Origin: Clostridia bacterium
Lineage (GTDB): Bacteria > CBDUZB01 > JAGLHV01
Reading direction: 5' to 3'
Length of the DNA: 13,505 nt
NCBI GenBank assembly: GCA_030595925.1
Contig: JAUVLC010000065.1
Location: 1 to 13,505 of the forward strand
In this document: positions 1-6,745 of the stretch, in pieces
Layout of the letters: each line of letters opens with the position of its first letter
Numbering within the stretch: position 1 is the stretch's first letter
Notes under the pieces: model-generated
Told to the model about the DNA's origin: nothing
What the model saw: the letters and a program-made list of their open reading frames with translations, nothing else
The model's database searches: none
Translations under genes and position numbers: made by a program

Positions 1-239
1 TTCAGGATATTTTAAATATTACATCATCTATTACTACGATAAAAACAATCAAAGCCACTGAGTTAAAAGAGATAAAATTTGCTGTTCCTCCTCTTAATGA
101 ACAAAAAAAGATTGCTGAGATTTTATCATCTGTAGATGAAAAAACAAAGGAAGGGGAACTAAATAAGGAAAAATTAGAGAATATTAAGAAAGGTGTGATG
201 CAGGTATTATTGACTGGAAAAATAAGAGTAAAAATATAG
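1..239 (+). CDS. hsdS: Type I restriction-modification specificity subunit, C-terminal fragment (partial at 5' edge)
   Basis: This is the 3' end of a reading frame entering from the left edge. It is open from base 3 (78 residues) and ends with TAG at 237-239. The product would be the DNA-recognition subunit of a type I restriction-modification complex, which directs HsdM/HsdR to a bipartite target. Visible hallmarks are the C-terminal conserved segment VPPLNEQKKIAEILSSVD, then a charged helical stretch (the spacer coiled coil of the family) and the typical ending GVMQVLLTGKIRV. Family knowledge: HsdS has two target-recognition domains separated by such helices; only the last helix is visible, so specificity cannot be read. 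No disruption is seen in this part. The gene immediately downstream (257 onward) is a broken hsdR-like start, so the system is probably non-functional for restriction unless an intact hsdR lies elsewhere. Confidence 0.85.
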   Translation, partial: QDILNITSSITTIKTIKATELKEIKFAVPPLNEQKKIAEILSSVDEKTKEGELNKEKLENIKKGVMQVLLTGKIRVKI

Positions 240-256
240 ACGGAGTTTATTTAAAA

Positions 257-403
257 ATGTCGAAGTATAAGTTTAACGAAGATACTTTATCCGAACGGTC
301 AGCAATTGAGTAACTTAAGTGACTTGGTTATATATACATTCATGATGATTATGATCAGCAATCAAGCAGCGATGTTATTTTGGAAGAGCGCCAGAGAACA
401 AAG
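257..403 (+). pseudogene. Decayed N-terminal remnant of a type I restriction endonuclease subunit (HsdR-like)
   Basis: It begins 17 nt after the hsdS stop with ATG at 257, preceded by a GGAG site at 242-245. Read in one frame it gives MSKYKFNEDTLSERSAIE, a stop (311-313), LK, a second stop (320-322), then LGYIYIHDDYDQ and DVILEERQRTK before a third stop at 404. This resembles the start of HsdR proteins, where a TLSE.pAIEqLksLGY segment is followed by a VxLEERLR helix. The position directly after hsdS fits. About 50 codons of an expected roughly 1000 remain, with the motor and nuclease domains gone. Homology is inferred from remembered family consensus, not from a search. The alternative is an unrelated small decayed ORF, which the syntenic position makes less likely. 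Confidence 0.6.
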
Positions 404-422
404 TAAGCAGAAATAAATTCTG

Positions 423-684
423 GTCAAGTATTTTTTGTATGTTCGCAAATCATTTGGAAGCGAAGAAAAATAAATTTTATCAATTGAGACACAACTTGAA
501 GAAGTGAAGCAGTTTGCGAAATAGGAAAGTCTTTTTACCGTTGGCCAATTTTCTGAGTCAAGAATTGTAAAAGAACCAAGAAGACCTGTTTTTAATGAAA
601 TGATAGCGAGAATTGAAAAAGGTGAGGTTCCAAGGAATTTTGGTTTGGCATTCTAAGAATCCATACAATTCAAATAAACTCTAA
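423..684 (+). pseudogene. Decayed serine site-specific recombinase (resolvase/invertase N-terminal domain remnant)
   Basis: Frame starting at 426 reads KYFLYVRKSFGSEEK, stop (468-470), LSIETQLEEVKQFAK, stop (519-521), then ESLFTVGQFSESRIVKEPR followed by RPVFNEMIARIEKGEV. This matches the N-terminal catalytic domain of large serine recombinases: the YVRKS segment carries the nucleophilic serine, and SIETQ plus GRPVFNEMI.RIEKGEA are conserved. After GEV, skipping one base near 629-633 restores QGILVWHSKNPYNSN, the counterpart of the QGILAWHpDRLARN segment, up to TAA at 682-684. So there are two in-frame stops and one +1 frameshift, and the DNA-binding C-terminal part is missing. No convincing ATG remains. 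It lies next to a tRNA-His gene and the broken restriction genes, which suggests an old integrated mobile island; that is inference. Confidence 0.75.
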
Positions 685-704
685 AAAATCAATTTAGTAT
701 AATC

Positions 705-782
705 TGGGGTGGATGACGAGAGTTGAACTCGCGGCCTCTAGAACCACAATCTAGCGCTCTAACCAACTGAGCTACACCCACC
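705..782 (-). tRNA. tRNA-His (anticodon GUG)
   Basis: Read on the minus strand, a full cloverleaf is present. The acceptor arm GTGGGTG pairs with CATCCAC, the D-arm is TAGCTCAGTTGGTTAGAGC, the anticodon stem CTAGA/TCTAG encloses the loop TTGTGGT with anticodon GTG, and the T-loop is TTCAACT. The extra G at position -1 and C73, both hallmarks of histidine tRNAs, are encoded, and CCA is encoded at 705-707. It is the last gene of the Pro-Arg-His cluster. I see no clear hairpin terminator downstream. Confidence 0.95.
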
Positions 783-812
783 ACCGTAAAAAAATCATTT
801 AAAATATTTATA

Positions 813-1151
813 CGCGCCTGGAGGGATTCGAACCCCCGGCCCACTGCTTAGCATCCAGCATCAAGTTACCCTGACCACCCGCCACTGAGTATAGACGGGC
901 TTGCTGGCTGGACTATGTCTTCACCGTCTCAGGTGTACAGCGTATAGTCTCTGAGGACTCTCGTTTTAAGTCCAGATAGTCATTAAACCAAATTTGGTAT
1001 GACTACCCGAAACTCGTACGGTTGCCTGCAAATTGCCCACTTTTTAATTAGTGGGGTTTCTTGCATATAGCTGTATCCACTCTATACGTTGTATTCCGCA
1101 TAGAGGCTCCCATTTGAAGGCAGTTGCTCTATCCGACTGAGCTACAGGCGC
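813..1151 (-). tRNA. tRNA-Arg (anticodon UCU), interrupted by a group I intron
   Basis: The minus-strand 5' exon (1151-1117) carries the acceptor GCGCCTG, a normal D-arm and the anticodon 5' stem ACTGC followed by loop bases CTT. The 3' exon (851-813) resumes with CTAA, the stem GCAGT, variable loop GGGCC, T-arm GGGGG/CCCTC with loop TTCGAAT, acceptor CAGGCGC and discriminator G. Joined, the anticodon loop is CTTCTAA, giving UCU, which reads AGA/AGG codons. The spliced RNA is 74 nt. CCA is not encoded here, although it is in both neighbours. The break lies between anticodon positions 34 and 35. The C at either side makes the boundary ambiguous by one base; I placed it so that the 5' exon ends in U and the intron ends in G, as group I splicing requires. 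Confidence 0.92.
852..1116 (-). other. Group I self-splicing intron (265 nt) in tRNA-Arg(UCU)
   Basis: On the minus strand the intron follows a 5' exon ending CTT and ends in G. P1 can form between exon CTT (1119-1117) and GAG (1109-1107), giving the required U-G pair at the splice site. P2 is a 9-bp hairpin (1105-1097 with 1088-1080). P3 is UACAGC (1075-1070) with GCUGUA (941-936). The strand CAGAGACTATA (about 953-943) and the strand AAGACATAGTCC (921-910) are the diagnostic P7 halves that form the guanosine-binding site. P8 is the hairpin CACCUGAGACGGUG (935-922). Further hairpins fit P5, P6 and P9. No ORF is present, so there is no homing endonuclease. The small size, tRNA location and P1 layout resemble the IC3 introns of cyanobacterial tRNA-Leu(UAA). 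All pairings were found by eye. Confidence 0.9.
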
Positions 1152-1165
1152 AAATTTAAAATATC

Positions 1166-1242
1166 TGGTCGGGGCGCCCAGACTCGAACTGGGGACCCCT
1201 TGCTCCCAAAGCAAGTGCGCTAGCCAACTGCGCTACGCCCCG
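1166..1242 (-). tRNA. tRNA-Pro (anticodon UGG)
   Basis: The minus-strand cloverleaf has acceptor CGGGGCG/CGCCCCG, including the C1-G72 pair typical of bacterial proline tRNAs. The D-arm is TAGCGCAGTTGGCTAGCGC. The anticodon stem CTTGC/GCAAG encloses TTTGGGA, giving anticodon TGG followed by G37. The T-loop is TTCGAGT, the discriminator is A, and CCA is encoded at 1166-1168. It is the first gene of the cluster and lies 14 nt upstream of tRNA-Arg. A short inverted repeat (AAACTC at 1251-1256 with GAGTTT at 1263-1268) lies just upstream; no convincing promoter was found. Confidence 0.95.
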
Positions 1243-1285
1243 AAATAATTAAACTCTAATTTGAGTTTATGAATGTTACACTGTG

Positions 1286-1314
1286 TCATAAATGGTCATA
1301 AATGGTCATAAATG
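1286..1314. repeat. Short tandem repeat, 10-bp unit, 2.9 copies
   Basis: TCATAAATGG is repeated at 1286, 1296 and 1306 without mismatch, the last copy lacking one base. It lies upstream of the tRNA cluster, on the side from which transcription would come. No function is evident. Confidence 0.9.
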
Positions 1315-1325
1315 CAGACAAACAT

Positions 1326-1361
1326 AAAGACAGTCCATAGTCCACAGTCCATAGTCCATAG
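1326..1361 (-). repeat. Heptad-repeat block, 36 nt, inverted orientation
   Basis: Read on the minus strand it consists of heptamers CTATGGA, CTATGGA, CTGTGGA, CTATGGA, CTGTCTT plus T. It differs by one base (second unit) from the identical plus-strand blocks at 1867-1902, 10598-10633 and 10985-11020. Confidence 0.9.
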
Positions 1362-1402
1362 ATAAAGACAAAAAAATAAATACCAAATCCTAATATCTAA
1401 AT

Positions 1403-1420
1403 CCGCCTTACTGATTGGCG
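1403..1420 (-). repeat. Member of a 9-nt-loop hairpin family (CCGCC...GGCGG type)
   Basis: On the minus strand the arms CGCC and GGCG enclose the 9-nt loop AATCAGTAA, followed by one more G. A GAGCGGAGCGGAAGTC phrase precedes it on that strand and an AT-rich phrase follows. The same arrangement occurs on the plus strand at 10850-10890. Confidence 0.75.
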
Positions 1421-1619
1421 AGACTTCCGCTCCGCTCCAGCAAATTATAAATTCAAAATCCAAAATACTAAATTCAAAACAAAAAAAATAACTGCCTTTT
1501 CCTTTAACTTTGTGCCTGTCTTTGTCTTTGACCAATTCAACAAATTTAAACCAATATAACCAATGCACTGTCTTTCAACTGTCTTTATCTTTGTCTTTAT
1601 CTTTGTCTTTATCCGTAAT

Positions 1620-1671
<52 letters not shown>

Positions 1672-1748
1672 CTGTTTGTCTTTAACTTATAACTAATAAC
1701 TTATAACTTTCTGTCATCTGTCAAGTTGCGTTTTCAACAGAGAAATTG

Positions 1749-1772
1749 CGCAGGCTAAAGCCTGCGACTACC
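1749..1772 (-). repeat. REP-like palindrome with GTAG tetranucleotide
   Basis: On the minus strand GTAG (1771-1768) is followed by the palindrome CGCAGGCTTTAGCCTGCG (1766-1749). The flank toward lower coordinates, with its TCAAC phrase, resembles the linker of the pair at 8878-8945, so this is probably one half of a pair whose other half has decayed (about 1725-1745). Confidence 0.75.
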
Positions 1773-1811
1773 TTTTGTATTTCGTAATTTGCAATTCACC
1801 ATTCGCAGTCT

Positions 1812-1962
1812 TTTGTTTTGATCTTTTATCTATGGACTATCGACTGTCTTTGTCTTTGTCTTTTATCTATGGACTATCGACTGTGGACTATGGACTGTCT
1901 TTGTCTTTGTTTTGATCTGTTATCTATGGACTATCGACTGTGGACTATTGACTGTCTTTCTC
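1812..1962 (+). repeat. Imperfect tandem repeat of a ~50-bp unit carrying heptad blocks
   Basis: There are three successive copies of a unit made of a TTTTGATCTNTTAT-like lead, a CTATGGA/CTATCGA/CTGTGGA heptad run and a GTCTTT tail. The heptad parts lie at 1830-1851 (short version), 1867-1902 (consensus 36-mer) and 1924-1959 (one mismatch). The array ends about 20 bases from the rdgB stop codon. Confidence 0.8.
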
Positions 1963-1980
1963 TATCTCAAAGAACATTAA

Positions 1981-2583
1981 TTATAACATTTTTTTTGCTG
2001 ATTGTAAAGCTTTTGCTCTGTGGCTTATTTTATTTTTTTCTTCTATATTCATTTCCGCGAATGTTTTTCCATATTCAGGAACGAAAAAAACAGGATCATA
2101 TCCAAATCCTTTGTTTCCTTTGTATTCCTGTGTAATAAAGCCTGAGCATATTCCTTCCGCCAGCCGGATTTTTTCTTCCAATTTATTATTTATATAAATA
2201 GGTTTTACTACAGCGATAACACATTTAAATTGTGCTTTTCTTTTTTCCGGAGGGGTGTGTTTTAGAAGTTGCAGTAATTTTTTATTGTTGTCTTCATAAG
2301 TTGCTTTTTCACCGGCAAATCGGGCGGAATATACCCCGGGTTCTCCGTTAAGTGCTTCCACTTCTAATCCTGAATCATCGGCAAGAGCAATTTTTTTGGT
2401 AAATATAGCTATTTCCAGGGCTTTTTTTGTTGCGTTTTCCTCTAATGTATTACCATCTTCTTCTACCTGGGGAGCAGCAGGAAATTCGTCCAGGGTTAAA
2501 AGGTTTATGGATAAATCTCTGAGAATGTTTTTTATTTCTTTTATTTTATCTTTGTTTCTGGTAGCTAATACGATATCAATCAT
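1981..2583 (-). CDS. rdgB: XTP/dITP diphosphatase (non-canonical purine NTP pyrophosphatase, HAM1/RdgB family)
   Basis: The enzyme hydrolyses dITP, ITP and XTP to the monophosphate and pyrophosphate, removing deaminated purines from the cytosolic nucleotide pool. The 200-residue length is normal for the family. Visible motifs are the N-terminal ATRNKDKIKEI nucleotide-binding segment, DGNTLEENA (43-51), the catalytic/metal ADDSGLEV (68-75, with Asp69 or Asp70), PGVYSARFAG (82-91), GFGYDPVFF (159-167) and the base-recognition SHRAKAL (187-193). The start ATG at 2583-2581 overlaps the rph stop by 4 bp (ATGA), indicating translational coupling. It is the last gene of valS-rph-rdgB; an rph-rdgB pair is widespread in bacteria. 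No truncation or missing key residue is seen. I find no hairpin terminator after the stop; the heptad array begins there. Confidence 0.96.
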   Translation of the reverse strand: MIDIVLATRNKDKIKEIKNILRDLSINLLTLDEFPAAPQVEEDGNTLEENATKKALEIAIFTKKIALADDSGLEVEALNGEPGVYSARFAGEKATYEDNNKKLLQLLKHTPPEKRKAQFKCVIAVVKPIYINNKLEEKIRLAEGICSGFITQEYKGNKGFGYDPVFFVPEYGKTFAEMNIEEKNKISHRAKALQSAKKML

Positions 2584-3311
2584 TTGTTTTTTTCTTTCGA
2601 ACCGAGTAGTAGTTGGTTTTGTATTTTAATTATTTCTTTGATGCCTATCTTTGCTAATTTTAATGCTTTATATAATTCTTCTTCACTAAAGTAAGCTTCT
2701 TCCCCTGCACCCTGTATTTCTACATATTGCCCTGAATCAGTCATTACTATGTTTATATCGACACTGGCCTTATAATCTTCTTCGTAACACAAATCAAGTA
2801 ATAATTTATCGTTTATTTTTCCTACACTGGTAGCAGCTAAAAAATTTTTTACCGGCCATTCCTTGATTTTACCTTCCTTTTTTAATTTTTTTATGGCCAT
2901 TACTACAGCGATAAAAGCACCGTTAATAGCAGTAGTTCTTGTTCCGCCATCTGCCTGAATTACATCACAATCAACAAGGATAGTTCTTTCTCCCAGTTTT
3001 TTTAAATCTATCACTGCTCTTAAGGCCCGGCCGATTAATCGTTGAATTTCGTAAGTTCTGCCCGTTATTTTAAACCGTTCTCTTTCTGTACGGCTAACAG
3101 TTGCTCGGGGAAGGAGTGCATATTCAGCGGTAATCCATCCGGTTCCACAACCTCTTAAATGTGGTGGTACTTTTTCTGCAACATTGGCGTTGCAAATTAT
3201 GCGTGTGGAGCCTGCTTCGATTAATACGGAGCCTTCCGCATAGCGAACATATTTTTTAGTGATTTTTAAAGGGCGAATTTTATTATTTTGCCTGCCGTCT
3301 TTACGTATCAT
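2580..3311 (-). CDS. rph: Ribonuclease PH (phosphate-dependent tRNA 3'-end exoribonuclease)
   Basis: RNase PH trims extra nucleotides from tRNA precursor 3' ends by phosphorolysis. That suits a genome in which tRNA-Arg lacks an encoded CCA. It has 243 residues, full length for the family. Seen: the N-terminal MIRKDGR; KVPPHLRGCGTGWITAEYALLPRAT (47-71), matching the family's loop and strand; GRTYEIQRLIGRALRAV (84-100) with the conserved arginines; the phosphate-binding DGGTRTTAINGA (121-132); and VDINIVMTDSGQYVEIQG (184-201). The ATG at 3311-3309 directly abuts the valS stop (TAA at 3314-3312), and its Shine-Dalgarno AAGGAG lies inside the last valS codons, so translation is probably coupled. 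Its own stop overlaps the rdgB start. Confidence 0.97.
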   Translation of the reverse strand: MIRKDGRQNNKIRPLKITKKYVRYAEGSVLIEAGSTRIICNANVAEKVPPHLRGCGTGWITAEYALLPRATVSRTERERFKITGRTYEIQRLIGRALRAVIDLKKLGERTILVDCDVIQADGGTRTTAINGAFIAVVMAIKKLKKEGKIKEWPVKNFLAATSVGKINDKLLLDLCYEEDYKASVDINIVMTDSGQYVEIQGAGEEAYFSEEELYKALKLAKIGIKEIIKIQNQLLLGSKEKNK

Positions 3312-6053
3312 TTACATAATTCTCCTTAGATTATTTTCTATACTTTGTTTTTTGTTTTCTGTTTCATTTATTTTATTTCTTACTTTTTTTACTTCCTGCT
3401 CAGGGGCTTTTTTAATAAAATTTTGGTTAGAGAGTTTTTTGTTTAATCTGTCTAACTCTATATCTATTTTGATCTTTTCTTTTTCTAATCTGGTTTTTTC
3501 TTTTTCTAAATCAATAATCCCGGTTAACGGAATATATATTTCTGCTCCAAAATTAGTAACGCTTACAGCGGATTTTTCTTCTTTGGGTCTATCTCCAATA
3601 ATTATATTTTCCGCTTTGGTCAGGTTTTGGATAATAGAACGGGTTTCCTCTAAAACAGATAAAATATATTTTGATTCGGCAGGGATTTTAGCCGTATTAA
3701 TGATTACTTTTATCCTGGTGGTAACGGGTATTCTTAATTCTCCCCGAATATTTCTTATATCATTAATAACTTTTTCGGTAAATTCCATATTTTTACCTAT
3801 TTGGGGACTGATATTAAATTTATTTTCTTCCGGCCATTCAGAGAGCATAATACTTTCACCTTTTTTCAGAGGAAGCATTTGCCATACTTCTTCAGTTATA
3901 AAAGGCATTATCGGGTGAACTAATCTTAGTGTTCTTTCTAATATGGTAATTAATATCGTGTGAGCAATTATTTTATCCTCACCTGTTCCGGTGTAAAGTC
4001 GGGGTTTAACCATTTCCAGATACCAGTCACAATAAATATTCCAGATAAAAGTATAAAGTTCTCTGGCTGCCTCACTTATTTTGTATTCTTTAAAGGCCTT
4101 ATTTACATTACAAACCAGTGTATCGTATTTATAAAGTATCCATTGGTCCATTAAATCTATTTTTTTGTCTTGAATATCTTTCTGATTTAAGTGGTTTCTT
4201 ACGGTTGATTTTATATCTTCGCCTAAATTTTCAAAATTAGTAAGCACGAATCTTGCCGCATTCCAGATTTTGTTGGTAAAATTTCTTGCTGCCTGGAAAT
4301 TTTCTTCTATAATTTGCATATCCCTTCCCATAATTGCGTCTTTAGCGAAAACAAAACGCAGGGCATCGGTATTATATTTTTCCATAATTTCCAGGGGATC
4401 GATTACATTTCCTAAAGACTTACTCATTTTTTTCCCTTTTTTATCCCGAACGATTCCGTGGATATAAACATTACGAAAAGGTATCATCTCTTCAATTTTT
4501 TGTTCACCTTTAGGATTTAATAATAATCCCATCATAATCATTCGTGCTACCCAGAGATAAATAATCTCATGCCCTGTTACTAAGACAGCGGTGGGATAAA
4601 AATGTTTTAATTCCTCTGTTTTTTCCGGCCAGCCAAGGGTAGAAAACGGCCAGAGGGCTGATGAGAACCAGGTATCTAAAACATCTTCTTCCTGGGAGAG
4701 AGAGGTGTTTCCGCAATTTGGACATTTGGTTGGTGTCTCTATTGATACGATAGGTGGACATGCCGAAAGATTTTCATTATCCGGGCCTTCTTTTTTAGTA
4801 CAATACCACACCGGAATACGATGTCCCCACCAGATCTGGCGGCTGATACACCAGTCGTGTAAATTTTCTATCCAGTTTAAATAGGGTCCTGCCCAATGAG
4901 AGGGAACGAATTTTACCTTACCGCTTTTTACCACCTCCAAACACGGGGCAATAATATTTTTAACCCGGAGGTACCATTGCTCGGAGATTTGAGGTTCTAT
5001 GGCAGAATGACAGCGATAACATCCTCCGACAGAATGAAGGTAATCCTGGGTTTTTTCCAGTAGATTTTGTTCCGTTAAATCACGGATTACTTTTTTTCTG
5101 CATTCATACCGTTCCATAAAAGCGTATTTTTCTGCTGATTCGGTCATTTTTCCTTCGGTACCGATAACAGTTATAAAAGGTAGATTGTGTCTTTTTGCTA
5201 TCTCGTAGTCATTAGGGTCATGAGCAGGAGTGATTTTTACCGCACCTGTCCCAAAAGAACTATCTACATATTTGTCTGCAATAATGGGGATTTCTTTTTT
5301 CATTAAAGGAAGAATACAATTTTTTCCGATTAAATGTTTGTATCTTTTGTCGTCAGGATTGACTGCTACTGCTGTATCACCCAACATTGTTTCCGGCCGG
5401 GTAGTAGCTACAGTGATGTAATCCCCGGAGCAATTTTTTATAGGATAACGAATGTACCATAAATTTCCTTTTTGTTCTTTATATTCCACTTCTATATCCG
5501 AAAGGCTTGTTTGGCAGCGTGGGCACCAGTTGACCATATATTTTCCTCTATAAATCATCCCTTTTTTGTAAAGGGTTACGAAAGCTTCTTTTACCGCATG
5601 GGAACAAACTTCATCCATAGTAAACCTTGTTCTTTCCCAATCGCAGGAACAACCCAATTTTTTCAATTGGTTTAAGATTGTATCCCCTGTTTTTTTTCGC
5701 CATTGCCATATTTTTTCTAAGAATTTTTCCCGGCCTATTTTTTTTCTGGTAAGTCCTTCTTTCAGGAGTGATTTCTCCATTACGTTCTGTGTGGCTATCC
5801 CTCCGTGGTCGGTTCCCGGCAGCCATAAGACATTTGCTCCTTCCATCCTCTTGCGTCGGATTAAGATATCCTGTAGAGTATTGTTTAGGGCATGTCCCAT
5901 ATGAAGTGAGCCGGTTACATTAGGGGGTGGAATAACAATAGTATATGGCTTTTTAGAATCATCGGCTTGATTATGAAAATAATTATTTTTAGTCCAAAAG
6001 CGATACCACTTTTCTTCTGTAATTTTAGGGTTATAACGTGTAGAAATTTCCAC
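3312..6053 (-). CDS. valS: Valyl-tRNA synthetase
   Basis: This class I aminoacyl-tRNA synthetase charges tRNA-Val and edits mischarged threonine. It has 913 residues, a typical length. In order: PPPNVTGSLHMGHA with the HIGH signature as HMGH (51-54); GTDHGGIATQ (80-89); Cys pairs WCPRC (176-180) and CYRC (345-348); the editing-domain signature ATTRPETMLGD (216-226); another Cys pair CPNC (444-447); EEDVLDTWFSSALWPFSTLGWP (455-476); GHEIIYLWVARMI (494-506); KMSKS (542-546); and a C-terminal Lys/Glu-rich coiled coil (about 845-913), the tRNA-binding arm of ValRS. The start codon is GTG (6053-6051), supported by AAGGAG at 6069-6064 with a 10-nt spacer and by the family's N-terminus. It is the first gene of the operon with rph and rdgB. 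No clear sigma70 promoter was found upstream; the nearest TTGACA/TATAGA pair, near 6145-6120 on the minus strand, is only 11 bp apart. Confidence 0.97.
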   Translation of the reverse strand: MEISTRYNPKITEEKWYRFWTKNNYFHNQADDSKKPYTIVIPPPNVTGSLHMGHALNNTLQDILIRRKRMEGANVLWLPGTDHGGIATQNVMEKSLLKEGLTRKKIGREKFLEKIWQWRKKTGDTILNQLKKLGCSCDWERTRFTMDEVCSHAVKEAFVTLYKKGMIYRGKYMVNWCPRCQTSLSDIEVEYKEQKGNLWYIRYPIKNCSGDYITVATTRPETMLGDTAVAVNPDDKRYKHLIGKNCILPLMKKEIPIIADKYVDSSFGTGAVKITPAHDPNDYEIAKRHNLPFITVIGTEGKMTESAEKYAFMERYECRKKVIRDLTEQNLLEKTQDYLHSVGGCYRCHSAIEPQISEQWYLRVKNIIAPCLEVVKSGKVKFVPSHWAGPYLNWIENLHDWCISRQIWWGHRIPVWYCTKKEGPDNENLSACPPIVSIETPTKCPNCGNTSLSQEEDVLDTWFSSALWPFSTLGWPEKTEELKHFYPTAVLVTGHEIIYLWVARMIMMGLLLNPKGEQKIEEMIPFRNVYIHGIVRDKKGKKMSKSLGNVIDPLEIMEKYNTDALRFVFAKDAIMGRDMQIIEENFQAARNFTNKIWNAARFVLTNFENLGEDIKSTVRNHLNQKDIQDKKIDLMDQWILYKYDTLVCNVNKAFKEYKISEAARELYTFIWNIYCDWYLEMVKPRLYTGTGEDKIIAHTILITILERTLRLVHPIMPFITEEVWQMLPLKKGESIMLSEWPEENKFNISPQIGKNMEFTEKVINDIRNIRGELRIPVTTRIKVIINTAKIPAESKYILSVLEETRSIIQNLTKAENIIIGDRPKEEKSAVSVTNFGAEIYIPLTGIIDLEKEKTRLEKEKIKIDIELDRLNKKLSNQNFIKKAPEQEVKKVRNKINETENKKQSIENNLRRIM

Positions 6054-6094
6054 AAGAATTAATCTCCTTATTTGATTGTTTTAAGTTTTCTGCT

Positions 6095-6152
6095 AAATAA
6101 CATATTCTGTTGATGCGAAATCTATAATGTTTTTAAATGTCAAAAGATTCCT
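6095..6152 (+). repeat. Degenerate copy of the dispersed palindromic repeat also at 13306-13371
   Basis: It shares AAATAACAYATTCTGT, then TGATGCGRAATCTATAAT and TTAAATRTCAA, in the same order and spacing as 13306-13371. The left arm of the central hairpin (ATTCCGCAC) is deleted here, so only a remnant is left. Confidence 0.7.
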
Positions 6153-6182
6153 GTTTCCCAGATTGTGTCACAATTTCCTTTT

Positions 6183-6400
6183 TTGTAGTCGCAGGCTTTA
6201 ACCTGCGGAAAAGTTCTGACGATAATGCAATCTAAAGAGCCTGTGCCATAACCCCATTTTTTGCAACAATTGTAGTTGCCTCATTTATGAGGCTCATTGA
6301 CAAAACCATTCAGCAGCCCAATACTTCGATTACACTCAGCACAAGTTCATTGGGCAACTACATTGATTGTGACACAGGCTCTAAAGGTTGCGGCTAACAC
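6183..6400 (+). repeat. Degenerate REP pair (BIME-like), split by a MITE
   Basis: The left half is GTAG (6185-6188) plus the palindrome CGCAGGCTTTAACCTGCG (6190-6207). A linker AAGTTCT...GATAA follows. The right half is split: its 5' part runs to TAAA (6233-6236) and its 3' part resumes at 6386 with GGTTGCGGCTAAC. Removing 6237-6381 and one TAAA gives a sequence collinear with the reverse complement of the pair at 8878-8945, with a handful of mismatches and two 2-nt length differences. Confidence 0.8.
6237..6381. mobile_element. MITE-like element, 145 bp, with terminal inverted repeats and TAAA target duplication
   Basis: The left end GAGCCTGTGCCA and the right end TGACACAGGCTC are inverted repeats with one mismatch in 12. 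TAAA lies directly outside both ends (6233-6236 and 6382-6385). Inside there is a second inverted repeat (GTAGTTGCC at about 6271, GGCAACTAC at about 6354-6362), a palindrome GCCTCATTTATGAGGC, and an ATTGGGC arm matching GCCCAAT. It has no coding capacity, so it would move in trans. GAG termini and a short duplication recall some IS5-family groups, but the family is not assigned. Confidence 0.8.
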
Positions 6401-6441
6401 ATGAAAATATGAGTTATGACATAGTCTGTCCGCAGGAATAC

Positions 6442-6462
6442 CCCGCCTTAAGAATTGGCGGG
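6442..6462 (-). repeat. Hairpin, 9-nt-loop family
   Basis: CCCGCC (6442-6447) and GGCGGG (6457-6462) enclose nine bases that read AATTCTTAA on the minus strand, close to AATCTGTAA at 10872-10880. There is no T-run on either side, so I do not call it a terminator. Confidence 0.6.
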
Positions 6463-6567
6463 CAGGCAAAAAGTAAAAAGGCTATTTTGCAGAAGTCTAA
6501 GTCATTTTGTAAAAATGAATAGTTTGGATTATACAAAATTTTTATATTTAAATCAACCAAATTTTTC

Positions 6568-6596
6568 TTGACATAAAATAAAAGATTTTGTATAGT
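6568..6596 (+). promoter_or_regulatory. Sigma70-type promoter for the 6746 outer-membrane gene
   Basis: A perfect -35 TTGACA (6568-6573), a 17-bp spacer and -10 TATAGT (6591-6596, 5 of 6). The predicted start near 6603 leaves a leader of about 140 nt, in which CCCT/AGGG and CAGAT/ATCTG (6619-6668) could pair into an interrupted stem. The leader matches no riboswitch known to me. Confidence 0.75.
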
Positions 6597-6745
6597 AAAA
6601 CAGTTTTTAGTGGTAATACCCTAAATTTTCAGATGGAAAGGAAGGGATAATTTTAATCTGATCAGGGTTTTATTTTGTACGATCTTAACAGAAGTAGATA
6701 AGAGATAGAGGGAAAGAGAAATTAAATAAATCAAGGAGATAAAAG

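Larger units (their letters stand above)
6054..6745. other. Intergenic region between divergent genes: repeats, nested element, promoter and leader
   Basis: No gene is present. From the valS side it contains the valS ribosome site, a degenerate copy (about 6095-6152) of the palindromic repeat seen at 13306-13371, a small inverted repeat (ATTGTG/CACAAT, near 6163-6175), a degenerate REP pair (6183-6400) interrupted by a MITE-like element, a 9-nt-loop hairpin (6442-6462), a promoter (6568-6596) and a leader of about 140 nt. Confidence 0.8.

Noticed and set aside
852-1116. Pseudogenised or broken tRNA instead of an intron
   Set aside because: Both halves are intact, join to a perfect anticodon arm, and the insert has the full group I core.
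1296-1568. Minus-strand open frame across the tRNA-upstream spacer
   Set aside because: It is a translation of heptad and AT-rich repeats, has no ribosome site and no recognisable protein features.
6120-6145. Minus-strand TTGACA/TATAGA as the valS promoter
   Set aside because: The spacing is 11 bp, too short for sigma70, and it lies within a dispersed repeat remnant.
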